A stretch of 64,000 bases of DNA. It comes from DAOUKH01 sp964291475. GTDB taxonomy: Bacteria; Chloroflexota; Dehalococcoidia; SHYB01. This document shows positions 50,655 to 58,696 of the stretch, in pieces; the first letter of the stretch is position 1; each line of letters starts with the position of its first letter. The stretch covers positions 62,001 to 126,000 of the forward strand of contig OZ220079.1 of assembly GCA_964291475.2 (NCBI GenBank). Reading direction: 5' to 3'. The notes under the pieces were generated by a model that saw nothing but the letters and a program-made list of their open reading frames with translations, had not been told where the DNA came from and searched no databases. The position numbers and the translations under genes were made by a program.

Positions 50655-50735
50655 TCCCCTCCGACCCCTCCTCCTCGGAAAACCCTTGCACAACCCCCGT
50701 CGATGGTTGAAAAACGGGTGGAGCGGGGTGGTCTT

Positions 50736-50777
50736 CCCTCTCCCCCTCTGGGGGAGATTTGAGAGAGGGCGCGCGCC
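50736..50777. repeat. Intergenic repeat, family B
   Basis: Second copy, same orientation as 45159-45203, identical over the CTCTCCCCCTCTGGGGGAGA core and the TTTGAGAGAGGGC that follows. Confidence 0.8.
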
Positions 50778-50855
50778 GCCAGGCGCGCGAGCGCCCGCAG
50801 GGCGCTGCTCCTTGCTCGGCAAAAGGCTCCGCGAGGATCTCCGAAAAAGCCCCGC

Positions 50856-51839
50856 CTACACCACCCGCAGCACGATCTTCCCGAAGTTCGCGTTGCTCTC
50901 CATGTAGCGGTGCGCCTCGGCCACCTCGTCCAGAGGGAAGATGCGGTCGACGACCGGGCGGAGCCGTCCCTCATGGAACAGCGGCAGCACGTGGCGCTTG
51001 AACTGGTCGGTGATGCGGGCCTTTTCCGAGGGAGCGCGCATCCGCAGCACCGTGCCGAAGACGCTGAGCCGCTTCGGCATCAGCGCCGCGATGTTGGCCT
51101 CGAGCTTGCCCCCGCCCATCGTGCCCACCAGCACCATGCGGCCCAGGATGGCCAGCGAGGCGATGTTGTCGTTCCAGTACGGCGCGCCGACGACGTCGAG
51201 AATCACGTCTACGCCCCGGCCCCCGGTCTTGCGCTCGACGATCTTGGCGAAGCTCTTGGTGTGGTAGTTGACTCCGACGTCGAGGCCGAGCGCCTTCGCC
51301 TTCTCCAGCTTCTCGTCGGAGCTCGCCGTGCCGAACACCGTCGCCCCCGCCGCCTTGGCGAGCTGCACTGCGGCGACGCCAACGCCGCTCCCCGCGGCGT
51401 GAATCAGTGCGCGCTCGCCCATGGTCAGGTTGCACCAGTTGAAGAGCGCGTCGTAGGCGGTGAAGAAGACCTCGGGGATGGACGCCGCATCGGTGTAGCT
51501 CATCTCTTCGGGAATAGGCGCCGCCATGGCCTGGTCGATGGCGGCGTACTCGGCGTAGCCCCCGCCGCCGAGCAGTGCGCAGACCCGGTCGCCGACCTCG
51601 ACCTGCGTAACGCGCGACCCGACGGCGACGACCTCGCCGGCCATCTCCAGGCCGGGGACGTCGGAACGAATGCCTGGGGGCGCCGGGTAGCCTCCCCGGC
51701 GTTGACTCAGATCGGCCCGGTTCAGCGCCGAAGCGTGAATCTTCACCAGCGCCTCTTCGGGCCCCGGCTCCGGCGTCTCGATCTCCCGGACCTGGAAGAC
51801 TTCCGGCCCGCCGGCCTCGGTGACGATGGCGGCGCGCAT
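50856..51839 (-). CDS. NAD(P)H:quinone oxidoreductase, zinc-independent MDR family
   Basis: Medium-chain dehydrogenase/reductase of the QOR/PIG3 type. The 327 residues start MRAAIVTEAGGPEVFQVREI. The GroES-like domain has LNRADLSQRRGGYP, and the NADPH-binding motif is AAGSGVGVAAVQLAKAAGA. No zinc-ligand cysteines are in place. It is the downstream neighbour (2 bp) of the SMP-30-like gene, so the two are an operon. Confidence 0.92.
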   Translation of the reverse strand: MRAAIVTEAGGPEVFQVREIETPEPGPEEALVKIHASALNRADLSQRRGGYPAPPGIRSDVPGLEMAGEVVAVGSRVTQVEVGDRVCALLGGGGYAEYAAIDQAMAAPIPEEMSYTDAASIPEVFFTAYDALFNWCNLTMGERALIHAAGSGVGVAAVQLAKAAGATVFGTASSDEKLEKAKALGLDVGVNYHTKSFAKIVERKTGGRGVDVILDVVGAPYWNDNIASLAILGRMVLVGTMGGGKLEANIAALMPKRLSVFGTVLRMRAPSEKARITDQFKRHVLPLFHEGRLRPVVDRIFPLDEVAEAHRYMESNANFGKIVLRVV

Positions 51840-51841
51840 CG

Positions 51842-52708
51842 CTATCGTCCCGGCACGCCGGCGGCGGCGAGGGTAACCGCGTGGACGTTCGACGACGCCG
51901 TGATGAAGAGCGTGTGGTCGCCGTCGCCGCCGAAGGAGCAGTTCGCCGCCGTCTCCGGCGTGAGGATCTTCCCCAGGCGCTTGCCGTCCGTCGAATAGAC
52001 GTGCACGCCGTCCAGGGCGGTCGAATAGAGCCGGCCCTCGGTATCGACCCGCATGCCGTCGGGGATGCCCGGCTCGATCTCGCAGAAGACATCCCCGCCT
52101 TCGAGCCGGACGCCGTCGACGACGGTGAAGATGCGGACGTGCTTCCTCGCGGAGTCGGCGATGTACAGCAGGCTCTCGTCGGGGGAGAAGCAGAGACCGT
52201 TGGGCCGGTCCAGGTCCCCGGTAACCGGCGTCAGGGAGCCGTCCGTAGGGTCGAAGCGGAAGACGTAGGGGCAGGGCAGCTCTTGCTCCTCGGGCGTGAC
52301 CATAAAGGGCGGGTCGGTGAACCAGATCGCGCCGTCGGACTTCACCACCAGGTCGTTGGGCGAGCTCAGGTGCATCCCTTCATAGTGATCGGCGAGGATG
52401 GTCACCGAGCCGTCGTGCTCCGTCCGCTGGAGGTTGCGGCTGGCATGACCGGCAGTGACAAGCCGCCCTTCGAGGTCGCGGGTGTTCCCGTTGACCCGTC
52501 CCGTCGGTTCGCGGTAGACGGAGAGGCCGTCCTCAGCCGACCAACGGTGCAGCCGGTCCTTGCGCAGGTCGCTGAAGATGAGGTGGTCGCCCATCCACAC
52601 CGGGCCCTCGGTAAAGCCGAAGCCGTCCGCGATCTTCTCGACCTTGGAATCGGGCGTCAAAATCGCCCGGAACTCTTCGGACTCGATGACGAAATCGCCC
52701 TCAGCCAC
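51842..52708 (-). CDS. SMP-30/gluconolactonase-like protein
   Basis: Six-bladed propeller lactonase family. The GTG at 52706-52708, with GGAGG upstream, gives 288 residues. Metal-site motifs include FTEGPVW (Glu), SPNDLVVKSDGAIWFTDP (Asn, Asp) and FSPDESLLYIADSARK (Asp). Probably a calcium- or zinc-dependent lactonase of sugar or aromatic degradation. No signal peptide. In operon with the quinone oxidoreductase. Confidence 0.9.
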   Translation of the reverse strand: MAEGDFVIESEEFRAILTPDSKVEKIADGFGFTEGPVWMGDHLIFSDLRKDRLHRWSAEDGLSVYREPTGRVNGNTRDLEGRLVTAGHASRNLQRTEHDGSVTILADHYEGMHLSSPNDLVVKSDGAIWFTDPPFMVTPEEQELPCPYVFRFDPTDGSLTPVTGDLDRPNGLCFSPDESLLYIADSARKHVRIFTVVDGVRLEGGDVFCEIEPGIPDGMRVDTEGRLYSTALDGVHVYSTDGKRLGKILTPETAANCSFGGDGDHTLFITASSNVHAVTLAAAGVPGR

Positions 52709-52839
52709 GGCGGCGCCTCCAGGGTGGGACTCGAAGCGCGGGCACCGTAGCACGCGCCCTGTGGGCCGTCAAACAGGAGTCGAGGGCGCCCGCCGTGCTA
52801 GAATCGTCCCGCGCCTCCTACGGGCGCCGAGGTGGGTCG

Positions 52840-53184
52840 ATGCCGGTGTACGAGTACGGGTGCCGGAGCTGCGGGCGCCGCACGTCGCTGTTCGTGCGGA
52901 CGATCAGCGAGCCGGAGAACCCGGCCTGCGAGCACTGCTCCTCGACGGAGACGGCGCGGGTGATCTCGCGCTTCGCCGTCGCCAAGAGCATGGCCTCGGT
53001 ATGGGAGGATTCCGGCCCGCCCTCAGCCATGGCCGGCGACGACTACTACAAGGACCCGCGCAACATCGGGCGGTGGACCGAGCAGCGCCTCGAACAGCTT
53101 GGCGTCGACATGCCGAGCGAGGCGCGGGATATGATCGACGCCGCCCGCGACGGCACGATGCCGTCGCCCATCGACGAGCTGTAG
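52840..53184 (+). CDS. FmdB-like zinc-ribbon protein
   Basis: ATG at 52840 with GAGGTGGG upstream. The 114 residues start MPVYEYGCRSCGRRTSLFVR, the classical FmdB beginning. C8/C11 and C30/C33 form the zinc ribbon. The C-terminal two thirds are charged and helical (RWTEQRLEQLGVDMPSEARD). A TAGAAT at 52798-52803 may be its -10. It precedes the translin-like gene by 27 bp in the same orientation. Confidence 0.82.
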   Translation: MPVYEYGCRSCGRRTSLFVRTISEPENPACEHCSSTETARVISRFAVAKSMASVWEDSGPPSAMAGDDYYKDPRNIGRWTEQRLEQLGVDMPSEARDMIDAARDGTMPSPIDEL

Positions 53185-53211
53185 CGCTCCGGCCGCACTC
53201 TTGAGCCTGCC

Positions 53212-53865
53212 TTGAACGACCTGCCGACGGCAAACCTCGACCAGATCGCCGACCGCATCCGCGGCGAGCTGACCGAGAAGCACGCGGCCCGCGAGTCGGC
53301 GTACACCCTCTCGCGCACGGTGGTGCGCAACTCGGCGAACGCGATCCGGGCGGTGCACCGCCACGAGTTCGAGACCGCCCGCGACCTCCTCGACGAGGCC
53401 GCGGCGCAGCTCCGGGAGATCGGGGCGGCGACCGCCGACCACCCCGACCTGAGCTACACCGGCTACGTCGACACGGCGCAGAAGGAGTTCGCCGAGGCGA
53501 ACGTCACGCTGGCCGTCGCGTCCGGCGCGCCGCTTCCCTCGCCGGAGGAGCTGGGCGTCGCCTACGCGCCCTACCTGAACGGGCTCGGCGAGGGGGCCAG
53601 CGAGATGCGCCGCCACCTCCTCGATGCGCTCCGCCGCGGCGAGGTCTCGCGCTGCGAGGACCTGCTGGCGTCGATGGACGACATCTACAACGTCCTGGTC
53701 ACGATCGACTTCCCCGACGCGCTGACCGGCAACCTGCGCCGGACGACTGACATGCTGCGCGGCGTCCTCGAACGCACCCGGGGCGACCTCACCCTCGCCA
53801 TCGGCCAGCGCCGACTCGAGGAGAAGCTCACGCAGGTGCAGGAGCGCTTGGACTCGGCCGACTAG
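53212..53865 (+). CDS. Translin-family RNA/DNA-binding protein
   Basis: All-helical protein of 217 residues. The C-terminal helix RGVLERTRGDLTLAIGQRRL followed by EEKL is the hallmark of archaeal and bacterial translin-like proteins, and the N-terminal KHAARESAYTLSRTVVRNSA fits. Eukaryotic translin binds single-stranded nucleic acids and, with TRAX, forms an RNase; bacterial members are uncharacterised. The start is a TTG at 53212 without a clear ribosome site, so it is tentative. Confidence 0.78.
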   Translation: MNDLPTANLDQIADRIRGELTEKHAARESAYTLSRTVVRNSANAIRAVHRHEFETARDLLDEAAAQLREIGAATADHPDLSYTGYVDTAQKEFAEANVTLAVASGAPLPSPEELGVAYAPYLNGLGEGASEMRRHLLDALRRGEVSRCEDLLASMDDIYNVLVTIDFPDALTGNLRRTTDMLRGVLERTRGDLTLAIGQRRLEEKLTQVQERLDSAD

Positions 53866-53977
53866 ACCGGCGGGGCGGCAACCGGGCTCGCCCATGAGGA
53901 GGCCTTGCGCGATAGGGCCGCAGGCGTTGGTGCCGGCGCACCCCTCCCGGCCACCCACCTCCGGCGCGCCCTGCGGG

Positions 53978-54022
53978 CGCGTGCCCTCTCTCAGTCTCCC
54001 CCAGAGGGGGAGAGGCCTAAGG
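53978..54022. repeat. Intergenic repeat, family B (reverse)
   Basis: Reverse copy: GTGCCCTCTCTCAGTCTCCC then CCAGAGGGGGAGAGGCCTAA, matching the other three copies. Confidence 0.8.
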
Positions 54023-54026
54023 CGCC

Positions 54027-54166
54027 GCGTCTGCAGGGCACTGGGCCAAATCCGGCGCCCGCCCCGGAGAGGGCCCTAACTCCTGCGCGTCCGCAGGGCA
54101 CTGGGCCGCTCCCGGCTCCGCCGGGACAGCGGGCTCATCTCCTACGCGTCCGCAGGACGATGGTCC
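54027..54166. repeat. Three degenerate direct repeats, about 60-bp spacing
   Basis: Units at 54027-54047, 54087-54107 and 54146-54166 share GCGTCCGCAGGGCACTGGGC with one to six differences; the first two are nearly identical. The spacers between them are unrelated or weakly related. No coding function seen. Confidence 0.65.
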
Positions 54167-54273
54167 GTGTCCCCGCCAAGAACGTACGTTCTGACATGAT
54201 GGTAGCCGCGCCGGGAGGGCGTGTCAAGCGGATGGTGGCGCGCCGGCGGGGTTCGGAAGGGGTGCGCCGACCC

Positions 54274-54882
54274 CTACCCCGCGTTGAAGCGGTTCATCGC
54301 GCTTTCGACGCCGTGGGCGATGGTCCACTCGACGGCGTCGGCGGCCAATTCGACGGCGGGACCGATGCGCTCGCGCTCCTCGTCGGTGAAGTCGCCGAGG
54401 ACGTGGCTCACCGCGCCCTCGACGCCGGTGGGCCGCCCGATGCCGACGCGAATCCGGGGGAAGGCGTCCGTGTTCAGCTTCCCGACGATCGACTTGATCC
54501 CGTTGTGGCCGCCGGGCGACCCCTTGGCGCGGACACGGAGCTTGCCCAGCGGCAGGTCGAGGTCGTCGTAGACCACCACCATGCGCTCCTTCGGCGCCCC
54601 GGAGGCTTGGGCCAGCCGCACCACGGCCTCGCCGCTCTCGTTCATGTAGGTGCGCGGCTTCGCCAGCACGACGCGGACGGGGTCGCCGCCGAGGTCGGCG
54701 TTGCCCTCGCCGACGAAGGCGTGCGGCCGCTTGCGGCCTACCGTGATCCGGTGACGTTCCGCCAGCTTGTCCACGACCATGAAGCCGACGTTGTGCCGGT
54801 TGCGCTCATACTTGGGCCCAGGATTGCCCAGACCGACGACCAGCCAGGTCGGCGTCCGGGGCCCCCTGCGGAACCACCTCAT
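54274..54882 (-). CDS. pth: Peptidyl-tRNA hydrolase
   Basis: Recycles peptidyl-tRNA dropped from ribosomes. After a short arm (MRWFRRGPRTPT) come VVGLGNPGPKYERNRHNVGF, with the catalytic His, then KPRTYMNESGEAV, VVYDDLDLPLGKLRVRAKGS and GGHNGIKSI. The 202 residues are normal. ATGA overlap with the ligA stop indicates coupled expression. Confidence 0.96.
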   Translation of the reverse strand: MRWFRRGPRTPTWLVVGLGNPGPKYERNRHNVGFMVVDKLAERHRITVGRKRPHAFVGEGNADLGGDPVRVVLAKPRTYMNESGEAVVRLAQASGAPKERMVVVYDDLDLPLGKLRVRAKGSPGGHNGIKSIVGKLNTDAFPRIRVGIGRPTGVEGAVSHVLGDFTDEERERIGPAVELAADAVEWTIAHGVESAMNRFNAG

Positions 54883-56939
54883 GGCGCGGGCGCCGCGTCC
54901 GGCGCGGGCGGCGGTGCGTCGAGCATGGCGCGGAACTTCTCCTCGTTGATAATCTCTATCGGCGGCCCCAGTTCCTCTGCCTTGCGCAGCTTCGACCCCG
55001 CGGCCGTCCCCGCCACGACGTAGCTCGTCTTCTTACTGACGCTGCTCCCCGCCTTGCCGCCGCGCTCGATGACGGCGGCCTCCGCCTCGGCACGCGTCAT
55101 AGTGGACAGCGTGCCGGTGATCACGAAGGTCATGCCGCTGAACGGCCCGCCTTCCGCCGGCGCCTCGGTGATCTCCGCCTGGGGGTCGACGCCCGCCTTT
55201 TTGAGATCCTCCAGCACTTGAAGGTTCTTCTCGACTTGGAAGTAGGCGATGATGCTCTGCGCCACGATGGGGCCGATGCCGTCGATGTCGACGAGGTCAT
55301 CCTCCTCGGCGGCGCGCAGCGCGTCGACGTTGGGGAAGCGGGAGGCGAGGAGCCGCGCCGTCTCCGACCCCACGTGCCGGATGCCCAGCGCGAAGATGAG
55401 CCGGTCGAGCGGGCGCTCCTTGCTGCGCTCGATGGCGGCGCGGACGTTCTCGGCGCTCTTCTCGCCCATGCGCTCCAGCGACGCCAACTGCTCCGCCGTC
55501 ACCGCGTACAGCCCGGCCAGGTCGCTGACCAAGCCCGCCTCGATCACCTGCTGCGCCAGCGACTCGCCCATGCCCTCGATGTCCATCGAGCCGCGGTAGG
55601 CGAAGTGCTTCAGCAGCTCGAAGAACTGCGCGGGGCAGGATGAGTTGGGGCAGTAGTGCTTGGCCTCGCCCGGGTCGCGGACGACCTCGTCTTTGCTGAC
55701 CGGGCAACGCTTCGGCATGGAGTAAATCTCAGCCCGGTCCGGGTCCGTCTCCATCGACTTCACCACGCGGGGGATGACGTCACCGGCCCGCTCGACGAGG
55801 ACCCGGTCGCCGATCCGGACATCCTTGCGGCGAATGTCGTCCTCGTTGTGGAGCGTCGCCATTTTCACGGTCGCGCCGCCGATCTCGACCGGTTCGAGGA
55901 TAGCGTAGGGGTTGAGGCTGCCCGTCCGCCCGACGTTGACGCCGATATTCAGCAGCTTGGTCACCCGCTGCGTCGGAGGGAACTTGTAGGCCACGGCCCA
56001 GCGGGGATCGTGGGCAACGACACCGAGCCGCTCCTGCATCTCGAACGAGTCGATCTTGACCACGACGCCGTCGATGCCGTAGTCGAGGTCCTCTTTCCGC
56101 TCCACCCACGACCGGTAGAAGTCCTCGACCTCCTCGATCGAAGCGCAACGCCGGGTATGGGGGTTGAGCTTGAAGCCGAGCTCAGCGAGCCGCGTCAGCG
56201 CCTCCCAATGGCCCCGCGGCGTCCAATCGCCGTCCGACCAGCCGAGGGCGTAGACGAAGATGTCGAGGGGGCGGGTCGCGGTGACGCGCGAGTCGAGTTG
56301 GCGCAGCGCCCCCGCCGCGGTGTTTCGCGGGTTGGCGTAGAGGGGCAGGCCCTCGCGCTCCCGCTCCGCGTTCAGCCGGTCGAAGCCGGAGCGCGGCAGG
56401 TAGACCTCGCCGCGGGCCTCGAAACGCCGGGGCGGAGGGACGGCGGAGCCGGAGGTGGGCACGGTCAACGGCACGCTGCGGATGGTGCGGATGTTCTGGG
56501 TGACGTCCTCGCCGCGCACCCCGTCGCCACGCGTGGCGCCGGTCTTGAGCAGCCCGTCCTCGTAGGTCAGCGCGACGGCGAGCCCGTCGATCTTCAGCTC
56601 GCAGACGTAGGTGAACGAAGCGCCGTCGACCAGGCGCTGGTTGCGGGCCTCCCACGCCGCCAACTCTTCGAAGTCGACGACGTTCGCAAGGCTGAGCAAA
56701 GGCTGCTCGTGCTCGACGGTCCCGAAGCCCTCGGCGGGAGGCGCGCCCACGCGCTGCGTCGGGGAGTCCGGGGTGCGGAGATCGGGGTGCTCCTCCTCGA
56801 TGCCCTGAAGCTCGCGGAAGAGCTCGTCGTACTCGGCGTCGCTGATTTCGGGTTCGTCGAGGACGTGGTAGCGGTAGAGGTGATGCGCGACGACGCGGCG
56901 GAGCTCTTCGGCGCGCGCGGCGGCCTGCGGCTTGTCCAA
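54879..56939 (-). CDS. ligA: NAD-dependent DNA ligase; one zinc-ligand Cys replaced
   Basis: Seals nicks in replication and repair. The TTG at 56937-56939 with AAGAGG upstream gives 686 residues. Catalytic Lys116 is in ELKIDGLAVAL, and NTAAGALRQLDSR, KFPPTQRVTKLLNIGVNVGR, the helix-hairpin-helix region and the C-terminal BRCT domain (SGMTFVITGTLSTMTRAEAE) are intact. The zinc finger reads CPVSKDE...YCPNSSCPAQ. The usual CPVC has Ser (AGC) for the second Cys, so only three of four ligands remain. pth follows with an ATGA overlap. Confidence 0.95.
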   Translation of the reverse strand: MDKPQAAARAEELRRVVAHHLYRYHVLDEPEISDAEYDELFRELQGIEEEHPDLRTPDSPTQRVGAPPAEGFGTVEHEQPLLSLANVVDFEELAAWEARNQRLVDGASFTYVCELKIDGLAVALTYEDGLLKTGATRGDGVRGEDVTQNIRTIRSVPLTVPTSGSAVPPPRRFEARGEVYLPRSGFDRLNAEREREGLPLYANPRNTAAGALRQLDSRVTATRPLDIFVYALGWSDGDWTPRGHWEALTRLAELGFKLNPHTRRCASIEEVEDFYRSWVERKEDLDYGIDGVVVKIDSFEMQERLGVVAHDPRWAVAYKFPPTQRVTKLLNIGVNVGRTGSLNPYAILEPVEIGGATVKMATLHNEDDIRRKDVRIGDRVLVERAGDVIPRVVKSMETDPDRAEIYSMPKRCPVSKDEVVRDPGEAKHYCPNSSCPAQFFELLKHFAYRGSMDIEGMGESLAQQVIEAGLVSDLAGLYAVTAEQLASLERMGEKSAENVRAAIERSKERPLDRLIFALGIRHVGSETARLLASRFPNVDALRAAEEDDLVDIDGIGPIVAQSIIAYFQVEKNLQVLEDLKKAGVDPQAEITEAPAEGGPFSGMTFVITGTLSTMTRAEAEAAVIERGGKAGSSVSKKTSYVVAGTAAGSKLRKAEELGPPIEIINEEKFRAMLDAPPPAPDAAPAP

Positions 56940-57001
56940 TCTGCGCCTCTTTTGGCCCTCTAGGTCGAACGGCTTAGCGGGGCGAATCCGCGACCGTTTC
57001 G

Positions 57002-57010
57002 AGTATAGCA
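57002..57010 (-). promoter_or_regulatory. Extended -10 promoter of ligA-pth
   Basis: On the minus strand TGCTATACT is an extended -10, about 63 bases before the chosen ligA start. No clear -35. Confidence 0.5.
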
Positions 57011-57043
57011 AAGCCCCCGTCGGGCCTCCTTCCGCCCCTAGCG

Positions 57044-57049
57044 TATAGT
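57044..57049 (+). promoter_or_regulatory. -10 box suggesting leaderless folP transcript
   Basis: TATAGT ends six bases before the folP ATG at 57056, and no ribosome-binding site lies between. Transcription would start at or next to the ATG, giving a leaderless mRNA. No -35 was recognised. Confidence 0.35.
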
Positions 57050-57055
57050 GGGCCG

Positions 57056-57940
57056 ATGAGCGCCCTCCGCGACTCCCGTTCTCGGGACCAAGGCCCCGCA
57101 GCCCCGGCCCACGGCGAGACCGTGATGGGCGGCCGCGTCTTCCGTTGGGGCTCGCGCACCTACCTGATGGGCGTGGTCAACGTGACCCCCGACTCCTTCT
57201 CCGGCGACGGCATCGCCGGCGACCCCAGCGCAGCAACCGACCTCGCGGAGCGCATGGCCGCCGAGGGCGCCGACCTCATCGACGTGGGCGGCGAATCGAC
57301 CCGCCCCGGCGCCGCGCCCGTCGACGCCGAGGAGGAGTTGCGCCGCGTCGTCCCCGCCGTGGAGGCGATCGTGCGGCGGGTAGACGTCCCGGTCAGCGTC
57401 GACACCTCCAAGGCAGCGGTGGCGGAAGCCGCCCTCGCCGCGGGCGCGGCCATCATCAACGACGTGTGGGCGCTGGCCGCCGACCCGCGGATGGCCGCCG
57501 TCGCCGCCCAGGCCGGCGCGCCGGTCGTGCTCATGCACAACGGGCGTGGCGCTGTATACCGCGACCTCGTGCCCGACGTCATCGCATCGCTGCGTTCGAG
57601 CATCGGCGCGGCGGAGGCGGCGGGCGTCGCGCCGGAGCACGTGATCGTCGACCTCGGCATCGGGTTCGGGAAGACGCCGGAGCAGAACCTCGAACTGCTG
57701 CGGCGGCTCGCCGAGCTGCGCGTGTTGGAGCGGCCGATTCTCGTCGGGACGTCGCGGAAGTCGACCATCGGCCTCGTGCTCGACCTGCCGTCCGAGGAGC
57801 GTCTCGAGGGCGGCGCGGCCACCGTGGCCATCGCCATCGCCAACGGCGCCGACATCGTCCGCGTCCACGACGTGAAGGAGATGGCCCGCGTCGCCAAGAT
57901 GAGCGACGCCATCGTCCGTGGCTGGAGCCGGGACGGATGA
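57056..57940 (+). CDS. folP: Dihydropteroate synthase
   Basis: Joins the pterin diphosphate and p-aminobenzoate in folate synthesis; sulfonamide target. The core starts at about residue 24, with MGVVNVTPDSFSGDG, DVGGESTRPGA, VPVSVDTSK, NDVWAL, LMHN, DLGIGFGKTPEQNLELLRRL and GTSRKSTIG. The 294 residues include about 20 extra at the N-terminus; a later in-frame ATG (MGGRVFRW) is an alternative start. The stop overlaps folK as ATGA. Confidence 0.95.
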   Translation: MSALRDSRSRDQGPAAPAHGETVMGGRVFRWGSRTYLMGVVNVTPDSFSGDGIAGDPSAATDLAERMAAEGADLIDVGGESTRPGAAPVDAEEELRRVVPAVEAIVRRVDVPVSVDTSKAAVAEAALAAGAAIINDVWALAADPRMAAVAAQAGAPVVLMHNGRGAVYRDLVPDVIASLRSSIGAAEAAGVAPEHVIVDLGIGFGKTPEQNLELLRRLAELRVLERPILVGTSRKSTIGLVLDLPSEERLEGGAATVAIAIANGADIVRVHDVKEMARVAKMSDAIVRGWSRDG

Positions 57941-58449
57941 CTCCCTCCCCTGCGCGGGGGGGCGCGGCCCGCGTACACCTCGGCCTGGGGTCGAACCTCG
58001 GCGACCGCGCGCGCAACATCGAGCGCGCCGTCGAGTTGCTCGGCGAGCATATGGAAGTCGAGCGCGTCTCGAACCTCTACGAGACGCCGCCGATGTACGA
58101 GGAGCGCCAACCATCCTTCCTCAACGCCGTCTGCCGCTGCGCGTCGCCGCCGGCCCCCCGCGACCTGCTGCGCTTCACTCAGGAAATCGAGGCCGCCCTG
58201 GGGCGCGTGCCCGGACCCAAGAACAGTCCACGTTCGCTCGACATCGACATCCTCCTCTACGGCTCCCTCACCCTAAACGAGTCGGACCTCGTCATTCCCC
58301 ACCCCGGCATCGCCGAGCGCCCCTTCGTCCTCGTCCCCCTAGCCGAAATCGGCCCGGAAGTCGTCCACCCGATCACCCGCAAGACCGCCGCGGCAATGCT
58401 CGCCGAACTCGCCCCGGAGCCCGGCGCCGCCGTCCTCTTCGAGGGCTAG
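57937..58449 (+). CDS. folK: 2-amino-4-hydroxy-6-hydroxymethyldihydropteridine pyrophosphokinase
   Basis: Makes the pterin diphosphate used by FolP. The 170 residues have LGLGSNLGDRARNIERAVEL, SNLYETPPMYEERQPSFLNA and the catalytic RSLDIDILLYG with PHPGIAERPFVLVPLAEIGP. Overlaps folP as ATGA. folB is not adjacent, so dihydroneopterin aldolase lies elsewhere. Confidence 0.95.
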   Translation: MTPSPARGGAARVHLGLGSNLGDRARNIERAVELLGEHMEVERVSNLYETPPMYEERQPSFLNAVCRCASPPAPRDLLRFTQEIEAALGRVPGPKNSPRSLDIDILLYGSLTLNESDLVIPHPGIAERPFVLVPLAEIGPEVVHPITRKTAAAMLAELAPEPGAAVLFEG

Positions 58450-58464
58450 ACGCCGGCCGCAGGG

Positions 58465-58612
58465 GCGGCGGGTTTCGATGGCGGTTGGTGGTGATCAGGG
58501 AGTGGGCGACCACAAGAGTCGCCCCTACAGGGGAGGGGGCGGCGGGGTTTCGATGGCGATTGGTGGTGATCAGGGCGTGGGCGACCACAAGGGTCGCCCC
58601 TACAGGGATGAT
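58465..58612. repeat. 75-bp tandem duplication containing family C hairpins
   Basis: Two direct copies of a 75-bp unit, each starting near GGTTTCGATGGCG, running through TTGGTGGTGATCAGGG and ending with the family C hairpin GGGCGACCACAAGGGTCGCC followed by CCTAC (58504-58528 and 58579-58603). The copies differ at a few positions. The unit sits between folK and threonine dehydratase and accounts for all of that gap except a short end. Confidence 0.85.
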
Positions 58613-58696
58613 CCCCTGCTGCCGTCGCGGCCGGCGTGCGCCGGCGGGGCGCGCGAACTTGGTTGCAAGTTGTACATTGGAAGCCGGAGACGAAAG

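Larger units (their letters stand above)
50597..50855. other. Intergenic region with palindrome and family B repeat
   Basis: No gene. It holds the perfect palindrome at 50635-50654, a family B repeat (50736-50777) and a run of nested CG-rich inverted repeats up to 50815. Confidence 0.7.
53866..54273. other. Intergenic region with degenerate repeats
   Basis: About 400 bp without a gene between the convergent translin-like and pth genes. It contains a family B repeat in reverse orientation (53978-54022) and three degenerate direct repeats spaced 60 bp (54027-54166). A palindromic AACGTACGTT lies at 54181-54190. Confidence 0.7.
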
